From contig CAZACQ010000026.1 of NCBI GenBank assembly GCA_964483725.1, positions 1 to 7,377 of the forward strand: a stretch of DNA of 7,377 nucleotides, written 5' to 3'. The notes beneath the pieces are model-generated. The model saw nothing but the letters and a program-made list of their open reading frames with translations, had not been told where the DNA came from and did not search any database. How positions within the stretch are numbered: position 1 is the stretch's first letter; every line of letters starts with the position of its first letter. This document shows positions 1 to 6,741 of the stretch, one piece after another. A program made the translations under genes and the position numbers. The DNA is from CAZACQ01 sp964483725 (GTDB lineage: Bacteria; Patescibacteriota; Gracilibacteria; Absconditabacterales; Absconditicoccaceae).

Positions 1-119
1 ATATACTGAAACGTTGTGCGACATATTTTTCAATATTTTTTCTCTAATAAGAAATTTTGTTGAAGAATTTAAAAAGGAATGGAATTTTTATTTTTTTATT
101 TTAATGAGGGGATATAAGG
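1..119 (+). repeat. Left-flank copy of an interspersed repeat (inverted relative to the right-flank copy)
   Basis: This non-coding stretch shares an ordered series of blocks with the reverse complement of the right flank. They are TTGTGCGA (14-21), TATTTTT.AATATTTTT (25-41), ATTTTGTTGAAGAATTT (54-70, exact 17-base match to 6547-6563 inverted) and GGAATTTTTATTTTTT (81-96, exact match to 6519-6534 inverted), followed by a weaker purine-rich match near 103-119. Relative to the right copy it lacks about 50 bases holding a hairpin. One frame (2-157) stays open and includes the peptide FVEEF, which the right copy also encodes on its minus strand; I regard this as repeat-derived rather than a gene. 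The left end may continue outside the window. Confidence 0.6.
113..118 (+). promoter_or_regulatory. Weak candidate -10 box for the neuB operon
   Basis: TATAAG differs from the consensus -10 hexamer by one base and lies about 60 bases upstream of neuB. No convincing -35 hexamer sits 16-18 bases before it, only a T run. In such AT-rich DNA a match like this arises easily by chance, so this marks where a promoter could be and no more. No other promoter-like sequence stands out between here and 6464, which agrees with a single transcript for the operon. Confidence 0.15.
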
Positions 120-120
120 T

Positions 121-148
121 ATTTTTTGCTTCTTGCCTCGCAAAAAAT
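121..148 (+). other. Hairpin upstream of neuB, possible terminator or leader structure
   Basis: The arms ATTTTTTGC (121-129) and GCAAAAAAT (140-148) are perfectly complementary over 9 bp around a 10-base loop. It lies 26 bases before the neuB start. The bases after it are T-rich but not a clean T run. It could end transcription from an upstream gene, act in the operon leader, or be a relative of the stem-loops in the right flank, which also pair TTTGC with GCAAA. The sequence alone does not decide between these. Confidence 0.45.
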
Positions 149-174
149 GAATTTTAATTAATTATTTTACTAAT

Positions 175-1212
175 ATGAAATGATTTTTTATAAACAATAA
201 ATTTGTTTGAGAAAAAGAAGATCCATTAGTAATAGCTGAAATTTGAATTAATCATTGATGATCAATAAAAATTGCTAAAGAAATGGTTGATTCTGCATAT
301 AGAGCTTGAGCTGAAATAATTAAACATCAGACACATATTATTAATGATGAAATGAGTAATGAAGCTAAAAAAGCAATTCCTTGAAATGCCAATGAGTCTA
401 TTTATGAAATTATGGAAAGATGTGCTCTTTCAGAAGAAGATGAATATGAATTAATGAATTATGTAAATTCTAAATGAATGATTTTTATAAGTACACCTTT
501 TTCTAGAAAAGCAGCTGATAGATTAGAAAATTTTAATGTACCTGCTTATAAAATTTGAAGTTGAGAATGCAATAACTATCCATTAATAGAACATATTGTT
601 TCATTTTGAAAACCTATAATACTTTCTACTTGAATGAATGATATAGAAAGCATTAGAAAAGCAGTAGAAATAATTAGAAAATGAAAAAATCCATATGCTT
701 TATTGCATTGTACAAATGTTTATCCTACTCCATATGAATTAGTTAGATTATGAGCATTAGAAGAATTAAAAAATAAATTTCCAGATGCATTAATATGATT
801 ATCTGATCATACTTTATCAAATTATTCTTGTTTATGAGCAGTTGTATTATGAGCATGTATTTTGGAAAGACATTTTACTGATACTAAAAATAGGATTTGA
901 CCAGATATTAGTTGTTCTATGGATGAAAAAGAATTAAAGGAACTTATCGAATGAAGTAAAATACTTGCTAAATGTAGATGAGGTAGAAAATGACCAGTAG
1001 AAGAAGAAAAACCTTGTATAAATTTTGCATTTGCAACCATAGTAACTATTAAAAATATAAAAAAATGAGAAGAATTTACAAAAGAGAATATTTGGGTAAA
1101 ACGTCCTTGAACTTGAGAAATTAAAGCAGAATTTTATAACGATATTTTATGAAAAAGATCTAATAAAGAATTATTGGCATGAATCCATTTATCATTTAAA
1201 GATATTTTATAA
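175..1212 (+). CDS. neuB: N-acetylneuraminate synthase NeuB (nonulosonic acid synthase)
   Basis: 345 residues when UGA is read as Gly; 26 glycines are UGA and one is GGT. NeuB condenses phosphoenolpyruvate with an N-acyl-hexosamine (ManNAc for sialic acid) in the cytoplasm. The TIM-barrel domain fills roughly residues 15-265. It shows AEIGINHGG (21-29), K50 in EIIKHQTH, STPFSR (106-111), AYKIGSGE with K126 (124-131), STGM (151-154), GLSDHT (208-213) and ERHFT (231-235). The two histidines H212 and H233 match the metal ligands known in NeuB. A C-terminal SAF/antifreeze-like domain (about 285-345) contains RPGTGEI. The family's usual GPDH reads GPDISCSMD (242-250), as I recall from one NeuB branch. 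The start has no Shine-Dalgarno sequence, but the N-terminal length fits the family. It is the first gene of the operon, and its TAA directly abuts the neuC ATG. Strict specificity (Neu5Ac versus a related acid) cannot be read from sequence; neighbouring neuC favours ManNAc. Confidence 0.93.
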
Positions 1213-2328
1213 ATGAAAAAGATAGTATTTCTAACTTGAACTAGAGCAGATTATTGAAAAATTAAATCATTAATGAAAATTGTAGAAAACAATGATAATT
1301 TTGAATTATTTGTATTTGTTACATGAATGCACTTATTAGAAAAATATTGATATACAGTTGAAGAAATTATTAATGATTGATATAAAAATATTTATTCATA
1401 TATGAATCAGTATTGATTAGAATCATCTTCTGTTATTTTATCAAATACTATAAATTGATTTTCACAATATACAAAATTAATTAAACCTAACTTGATAGTA
1501 ATTCATTGAGATAGGCTCGAAGCTTTAGCAGGAGCTATAGTCTGAGTATATGAAAATATTTTAATAGCACACATTGAATGATGAGAATCATCTTGAAGTG
1601 TTGATGAATCTGTTAGACATTCAATATCAAAATTATCACACTCTCATTTTGTTTCCACAAATTCAGCTATACAAAAATTACAACAAATGCGAGAAAAAAA
1701 TATTTATAATATATGATCTCCAGATTATGATTTTTTATTATTAAATAATTTATGAAATATAAATAATATAAAATCAAAATATAGAATTGATTTTAAAGAC
1801 TATTGAATTTTTATTTTTCATACTGTAACCACAGAGGAAAAGAAATTTGATGAATATACTAAAATCGTATTTGAATGATTATTAAAATCTGAAAAAGAGT
1901 TTATACTAATATATCCAAATAATGATTTATGATCAGATGAAATTATTAAATATTTTAATAAATATATTGATAATAAGTTATTATCAAATAGATTTAGAAT
2001 TTTTAGATCTATTCCATTTGAAGATTTTTTAGTTTTATTAAAAAATGCTAAATGTATTGTTTGAAATTCTAGTGCTTGAGTTAGACAAGCTCCTGCTATT
2101 TGAATACCAACAATAAATATATGAAATAGACAAAATTGAAGAAATTCTCATGAAAGTATTTTTGATATTGATTATAATTCTATAGAAATTGAATGACTTA
2201 TAAGAAAAATATGGGATTCTACCAAAAAATTCAAACCTGATTTAAAGTTTTGAGATTGAACTGCAGATAAAAAGTTTATCCAAATATTAAATGATGAAGA
2301 ATTTTGGAATGTTTCTTTACAAAAATAA
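1213..2328 (+). CDS. neuC: UDP-N-acetylglucosamine 2-epimerase, hydrolysing (NeuC)
   Basis: 371 residues in code 25, with 25 UGA glycines and one GGA. Hydrolysing epimerases of this family (WecB/NeuC fold, GT-B-like) convert UDP-GlcNAc to ManNAc plus UDP, the first step of sialic acid synthesis. Visible motifs are FLTGTRADYGKIK (6-18), VIHGDRLEALAGA (96-108), AHIEGGESSGSVDESVRHS (119-137) with the acidic and histidine residues of the active site, and GNSSAGVRQAPAIGIPTINIG (284-304), the nucleotide-binding region of the C-terminal domain. The HIEGGE..G..DE..RH block is typical of NeuC and its relatives rather than the non-hydrolysing WecB type. It starts at the base after the neuB stop with no spacer or ribosome-binding site, so translational coupling is likely. 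A related enzyme acting on a diacetamido sugar (LegG) is the main alternative, but no other legionaminate genes are present. Confidence 0.92.
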
Positions 2329-2340
2329 CTATTTTAACAT

Positions 2341-2880
2341 ATGAAAAAAAACTGTATATTTTGTTCTAAATTATTTCCATTAGATTATCAAATTATTTAT
2401 GAATTTAAAAATTGGCACTTTATCTATGAAATTAATCCTATGAGAGATTTTCATTGTATGATTGTTTCAAAAAAACATTATTGATGAATTGAAGAAGTGG
2501 ATAATATCGAGGTTTTACAAAATATTTGAGAAATAATTAAGATATGCATTGATTCAATAAAAAAGTCTAATGAAAATATAAAAACAGTTTCCTTATTATC
2601 TTTGAATTTAGGAAAAAATACTAAGCATTTACATTTTCATTTGATACCAATTTTTTATACGGATAATATAAAAAATATAAATAATTATATTGAAGATGGG
2701 AGTTGAATTAATTTTTTATCAAATAAAGAAACGATTCAAGATTCTTATAAAGAATATATTAAAAGTATTTTTTGAAAAGAATCAGATCGTTTACTTGAAG
2801 AAATGAATAATGTTTTAATAGAAAATATTAAAGAAAAAGTTGAACTTTTAAAAAGTAATTTGTCTATAAATGAGCTGTAA
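2341..2880 (+). CDS. HIT-family nucleotide hydrolase or transferase
   Basis: 179 residues in code 25. The signature HLHFHLIP (about 98-105) is the histidine triad motif HxHxHxx, whose middle histidine forms the nucleotidyl intermediate in HIT enzymes. An N-terminal CIFC (5-8) resembles the zinc-binding cysteine pair in many HIT proteins. The segment FHCMIVSKKHYGGIEE (38-53) corresponds to the usual region before the core helix. HIT proteins split dinucleoside polyphosphates, nucleoside phosphoramidates or adenylylated compounds. A charged helical tail of about 45 residues (135-179) makes it longer than minimal HIT proteins. It lies 12 bases after neuC and 7 before the deacetylase. Its substrate is unknown; the operon suggests an activated sugar or an adenylylated intermediate, but that is inference. 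Five glycines are UGA, one GGA and one GGG. Confidence 0.82.
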
Positions 2881-2887
2881 AATAATA

Positions 2888-3790
2888 ATGTATCATTATA
2901 TAAGAGAATTTGATAATAATATCCCAAATTTAAAATTCTTTAATGTAGTTGATTTTGAAAAACAATTAAATTATTTTGAGAAACAATTCTGATTTGTTAA
3001 TAAAAATGATTGGTTAGATTATTTAGATTGAAAAAAAGAATTTATTAATTGAGTTATATTAACTTTTGATGACTGATTAATTGATCATTATGAATATGTT
3101 TTGCCAATCTTAAAAAAGAAAAATTTATGGTGAATATTTTTTATTTCGTCTTGACCTTTAAAAAATAAGAAAATATTAAATGTTCATAAAATACATTATT
3201 TATTATGAAAATATAATGAAGAAAAATTATATAACATCTATGTTGAAATATTAAATGAGTTAAATTTAGATATAAATTCTCTTCTAACTGGAGAAAAAAA
3301 TGAATATGAATATCAAAAATTAAATAAAAAATCTTTACTAATAAAAAAAATAAATTATTTATTTACTATTGATATACAAAATAAAATATTAGATTTATTT
3401 TTTGAAAAACTTATTGAAGAAAAAGAAAAAATATATAATATGTTTTATATGGATAAGGAACATATTAAAGAATTAATTAAGGAATGAAATATTATTTGAG
3501 GACACACTGAAAATCATATAATTTTATCTAAATATTCAGATGATGTTCTTGAAAATGAAATATCATTATCAAATAAGTATTTAGAAAAAGAATTTGATAT
3601 AAGAATTGATAACTTTGCTTATCCATATTGATTAGAAAATACTTACAATGAAAATACAATATCTTTTTTACAAAGAAATTGAGTTGAAAACAGTTTTATT
3701 GTAAATCCACAAGATTTCAATATTTCTAATTCTAGATATAAAATTCATAGATATGATTGTAATTTATTTAAGTATTGAAAAATCTTTTAA
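2888..3790 (+). CDS. Polysaccharide deacetylase family protein (NodB fold)
   Basis: 300 residues in code 25. The NodB-type motifs are in order: ILTFDDG with D61 and D62 (57-63), GGHTENH giving the H206-x3-H210 metal pair (204-210), and FAYPYG (243-248). An N-terminal MYHYIRE followed by the FEKQL helix is the usual entry of this family. These enzymes remove N- or O-acyl groups from sugars using a divalent metal. A lysine-rich stretch of about 100 residues (95-195) separates motif 1 from motif 2, longer than in compact family members. No signal peptide or membrane segment is visible at this start, so it probably acts in the cytoplasm on a soluble or lipid-linked sugar. It sits in the middle of the sialic acid operon and could deacetylate a precursor or the finished glycan; this is not shown by the sequence. 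TGA supplies 12 of 14 glycines, including those of TFDDG and PYG. Confidence 0.85.
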
Positions 3791-3808
3791 TTATTAACTT
3801 TTATTAAA

Positions 3809-4384
3809 ATGTCAAAAAAACTATTACCAGAAAATGCTAAATGCGTTTTTAAATGAAAAATATTTTCCATATACCAATGGGAACAAGAAATGTTTAATTG
3901 AAAGAAAAAAATATTTGAAAAAGCAGAAAGGTCTGATACTATAGATGTTATAGCTGTAACAAAAGATTGAAAAATTCTTATTTTAGAAGAGAAACAACCA
4001 TGAAGAGAAACTTTTTATTGACTAGTTTGATGAACTTGTGAAGAAAATGAACAACCTATAGAAACAGCTAAAAGAGAATTATTAGAAGAAACTTGAATGC
4101 AAGCAAAAGTTTTAGATCTATTTGGATCGTATAAAATATCTTCAAAATTAGCTTATGAAAGTCATATATTTATTGCAAAAAATTGTGAAAAAATACAAGA
4201 TCAAAATTTAGATGACTGAGGTGAAATTATTAAATTAAAAGAAATGAATTGGAAAGAATTTTTAGATTTTGTTGCTTCTGATAAATTTAAAGTAAAAGAA
4301 TTTGCACTAGAAGTTTTAAAAATGATTTATAACTGAAAAGAAAAAGAACTAAAAGAAAAGATTTTATGAAATAAAAGTATTTAA
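3809..4384 (+). CDS. Nudix hydrolase, ADP-sugar or nucleoside-diphosphate-sugar type
   Basis: 191 residues in code 25. The Nudix box fits exactly: G75, E81, then R89-E90-L-x-E93-E94-x-G96, written GTCEENE...RELLEETGM. G75 and G96 are both encoded by TGA. Upstream, AERSDTIDVIAVTKDGKILILEEKQPG (39-65) resembles the substrate-binding strands of ADP-ribose and sugar-nucleotide pyrophosphatases. A helical lysine- and glutamate-rich tail follows residue 165. Such enzymes cleave nucleoside diphosphates linked to another group, releasing a nucleotide and a phosphate ester. It follows the deacetylase by 18 bases, the longest gap in the operon, and its TAA is one base before the next ATG. Whether it works on a sugar nucleotide of this pathway or is a housekeeping enzyme cannot be told. 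Confidence 0.86.
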
Positions 4385-4385
4385 T

Positions 4386-5177
4386 ATGAGTAAAAATATT
4401 TGATTACTCAGATGAGTTTTTGATCCAGTACATGAAGGTCATCATGCAAATATGGTTGCATCTATTTCAGCAATGCAATTAAAAGAATTAGATATTATTG
4501 TGAAATTTCTTTGAGAGAAAGATCCAGCAGCATCATTGAACCAACGTAAAGAAATGCTTAGATTACAATTCAGCAACTCAGAAAATGTAGAAATTATTAC
4601 ACAGAATATTAGTTGACATATTGCACATATATTAGAACTTTGAACAATATATGAACAAGATGAGTTAATACATATTTGTTGATCTGACAAAATTAACGAA
4701 GAGATGGAAAAATATTGAAAAAATTGATATAAATTTTGAGTTGTCATAAGAAAAGAGTTCAAAATTGATTCGCAATCAATAGAAAAAGCGCATAATTTAT
4801 GAATAGAATTAAAAACAATATTTCCTGAATTTTCAACGTCCTCTACTTTTATTCGTTGAGAATTATTAAAAAATAGAGATAAAAAACCTAATTTTTTAAA
4901 TGATTCTGTTTATCATTTTATATTAGAAAAAGACTTGTATATACCTAATAAATGGTCTCATATTGAATATGAAAAACATTGGAAATGATTTATTGAATTT
5001 TTACATAATTATTTTCCTGAACTTAAATTATTTAAACTGCATATTCCTGAATTTAATTCTTTACAACATCGTGATTGATGGAAAGAAAAATTTATTCGTT
5101 ATATAGTTAATAAAAAGTGACTTAAATGAAATGAATTAGAAGAATTTGTAAATAGCGCCTTACAATATAATTATTAA
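4386..5177 (+). CDS. NadD-like HxGH nucleotidyltransferase with extra C-terminal segment
   Basis: 263 residues in code 25. Residues 6-20 (GLLRGVFDPVHEGHH) hold the HxGH signature (H16-G18-H19) of the Rossmann-like nucleotidyltransferase superfamily. CGSDKINEEMEKYG (98-111) sits where NadD has its G-x-D motif. STSSTFIRGELL (150-161) is the ISSTxIR phosphate-binding motif, and VYHFILEKDLY (175-185) resembles the last helix of NadD. The family moves a nucleotide, usually AMP, onto a phosphorylated substrate such as nicotinate mononucleotide. About 75 residues (186-263), rich in W, F, Y and H, follow the expected end of the fold; I do not recognise them. The gene is 1 base after the Nudix stop and 4 bases before neuA. 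It may be a genuine NAD-pathway enzyme or may activate another phospho-compound; the operon favours the second, weakly. TGA encodes 15 of 16 glycines. Confidence 0.75.
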
Positions 5178-5181
5178 ACTA

Positions 5182-5862
5182 ATGAGTAATATAGCATTAG
5201 TTCCGGCTCGTAAATGATCAAAATGAATAAAAGATAAAAATTTTCAATTAGTAAATTGAAAACCTCTTATTTATTATACAATTGAATCGGCTATAAAATC
5301 TAATATTTTTTCTAAAATTTGTATTGCAACCGATTATGATAAAGAACTTTTTAAACAATTTAATATTGAAATAATAATTTTACCGCAAGAGTTAGTTCAA
5401 GATGATTCAAAAATGTCTGATGTAGCCACTTTTGTATTGAATAATTATTTAAATAATTGATTAAACTTTGATTTTTTTACTTTGTTACAACCAACATCAC
5501 CTTTTAGAACAGAAAAACATATAATAGAAGCATTGTGAAAATTTGATTCTAAAAAGTTTAATAGTTTAGTTAGTTTTGTAAAAACAAAAAAACATCCATA
5601 TAAATCATTTATATATGAGGATTGAAAAATTAAATCTCTTTTTTGAAATGAATATGTTTCTTTACCAAGACAAATGTTACCAGAAGTAATAGAACAAAAT
5701 TGAGCAATTTATATAATAAATAAAGATAAATTTCTAAAAGAAAAGTCTTTTTTTATTGATCCAGTATATCCATTTTTAATGGATGAAATATCCTCTATTG
5801 ATATTGATACTCAGATTGATTTGTATTTAGTTAATAAATTGTTGGAATTATGAAAAATATAG
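5182..5862 (+). CDS. neuA: CMP-N-acetylneuraminate cytidylyltransferase NeuA
   Basis: 226 residues in code 25, a normal length for NeuA; all nine glycines are TGA. The enzyme joins a nonulosonic acid to CMP from CTP, the activation step before glycosyl transfer. Seen are ALVPARKGSKGIKDKN (5-20), the CTP-binding P-loop-like motif; LLQPTSPFRTEKHI (101-114); GAIYIINKDKF (174-184); and MDEISSIDIDT (200-210), with D207 and D209 at the position of the metal-binding aspartates. The lysine at residue 11, between PAR and GSKG, replaces the glycine or similar small residue common there. Preceded by a 4-base gap; its last 13 bases overlap the start of the next gene. Together with neuB and neuC it completes a route from UDP-GlcNAc to CMP-sialic acid. 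Cytidylyltransferases for legionaminate or pseudaminate share these motifs, so specificity rests on context. Confidence 0.9.
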
Positions 5863-6464
5863 ATTGCTCAAATTTTATAGTTATAATATGATGAGCTTTT
5901 CAATGAAAAGGTTTAATATCATTAAAATTAGCATCTAAATTAAATTATTCTTGAGTAATTAGTACAGATTATATAAGAAATTTTTTAAGAGTTTCTGCTC
6001 CTACAAAAGAAATACTATCTTCAACATCACAAATGAATGAAAATATTTTTAATAAACAAAGATCTCAAATATCCGATTTTTTATATAAAAATATAAATTT
6101 TTATACTGATAGGCAAGAAAAAATCATTTTAGAATGAATTCATTTTTCCAATGATTTAATTTTATTTCTTAAAAATAATTGAGCTAAAATTTTTTGAGTT
6201 AACAACACTATAGCATGGAATAAAAAAGTTATATTAAAATCTATAACTACACCTATTATAAAACTAAAGAAAAATAATATTGAGAGCTTAATAATATATA
6301 ATAAAGATATTCAAGAAGAAGATATTACTTATGTACAAGCTCAAAAACAATATGAATTAATGCAAAAAATATTATTAAATGAATTAATGCAAATATGAAT
6401 AAAAATAATTGAATATGATAAAATTAAAAAGTGAGTAGATAAAATTTTGCTTGATTTAAAATAA
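5850..6464 (+). CDS. P-loop kinase-like protein resembling 2-phosphoglycerate kinase or zeta-type kinases
   Basis: 204 residues in code 25. Near the N-terminus VIIGGAFQGKGLISLKLASKL shows a Walker A-like G14-x4-G19-K20, but the next residue is Gly (codon GGT at 5910-5912) where kinases carry Ser or Thr. Then come VISTDYIRNFLR (36-47) and IILEGIHF (92-99), which recall the STD-IR and EGxH segments of 2-phosphoglycerate kinase-like P-loop proteins. The ATG at 5850 lies inside the end of neuA and is chosen because the next ATG in frame is beyond the P-loop. It is the last gene of the operon. A kinase working on a sugar, sugar acid or nucleoside is plausible; a regulatory or degenerate ATPase is possible given the altered Walker A. 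I cannot name its substrate. TGA encodes 9 of 10 glycines. Confidence 0.6.
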
Positions 6465-6468
6465 GGTG

Positions 6469-6515
6469 TTTTTCTTTTTCCAATTCACCCCTAACTCCTC
6501 TTGGAAAAAGGAAAA
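6469..6515. other. Long stem-loop just after the operon, possible transcript end
   Basis: The arms 6469-6483 and 6501-6515 pair over 15 bp (one G-T pair), with a core of TTTTTCCAA against TTGGAAAAA and a 17-base loop containing CACCCCTAACTCC. It begins 5 bases after the kinase stop. On the + strand the T-rich part is the 5' arm and A-rich sequence follows the 3' arm, so it is not a classic intrinsic terminator, though it could still stabilise or end the operon mRNA. It is also the outer end of the right-flank repeat. Confidence 0.5.
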
Positions 6516-6613
6516 ACGAAAAAATAAAAATTCCAATAAAATAACAAAATTCTTCAACAAAATAATAAGAAATGGAAAAATATTTAAAAATACGCTTCGG
6601 GGTCGTTGCACTT

Positions 6614-6643
6614 GATTTTCTTCCGTTATTACTACAGAAAATC
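6614..6643. repeat. Hairpin 1 of a related pair
   Basis: GATTTTCT (6614-6621) pairs perfectly with AGAAAATC (6636-6643) around a 14-base loop. From the last stem base through the loop it reads TTCCGTTATTACTACAG, closely matching the same part of the second hairpin. It lies in a block that is clearly richer in G and C than the genes. Confidence 0.55.
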
Positions 6644-6661
6644 ACCCTCGCACAACACAGC

Positions 6662-6732
6662 ATATCTGGCTCGCTTGTGCCCTCGCTCGACCCATATTTG
6701 CCTCCGCTATCGCTACAGCAAACATCAGATAT
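6662..6732. repeat. Hairpin 2: nested stem-loop related to hairpin 1
   Basis: An outer stem joins ATATCTG (6662-6668) with CAGATAT (6726-6732). An inner stem joins TTTGC (6697-6701) with GCAAA (6718-6722). The inner loop CTCCGCTATCGCTACA matches the hairpin 1 loop at most positions, so TCCGYTATYRCTACAG is conserved while the stem sequence differs but still pairs. That pattern suggests the structure is maintained. Confidence 0.5.
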
Positions 6733-6741
6733 ACTGAACCG

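Larger units (their letters stand above)
6469..6669 (-). repeat. Right-flank copy of the interspersed repeat, inverted
   Basis: Read on the minus strand this stretch repeats the left-flank blocks in the same order: ATAT-CTG then TTGTGCGA (within 6648-6669), TATTTTTAAATATTTTT (6575-6591), ATTTTGTTGAAGAATTT (6547-6563) and GGAATTTTTATTTTTT (6519-6534), then the purine-rich outer part. It carries about 50 extra bases (around 6594-6647) including a hairpin. The minus strand is open across it when read conventionally, which produces a spurious protein with FVEEF and RGVRGELEKE. The same span is also open on + strand in the frame of the downstream gene. Confidence 0.6.

Noticed and set aside
822..1040. 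Minus-strand open frames inside neuB, the HIT gene and the NadD-like gene
   Set aside because: They are antisense shadows of genes whose motifs are clear on the + strand once UGA is read as Gly.
175..6464. Widespread pseudogenisation, or selenocysteine at TGA
   Set aside because: TGA is far too frequent, occurs at conserved Gly positions, and all eight frames end cleanly at TAA or TAG. Recoding explains it better than decay or selenocysteine.
175..6464. UGA as tryptophan (Mycoplasma-type code 4)
   Set aside because: The TGA columns are invariant glycines in NeuB, NeuC, NeuA, Nudix and NodB motifs, and tryptophan would not fit them.
6469..6515. Classic rho-independent terminator
   Set aside because: The stem is strong, but the bases after the 3' arm on the + strand are A-rich, not T-rich. 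I keep it as a stem-loop with possible transcript-end function.
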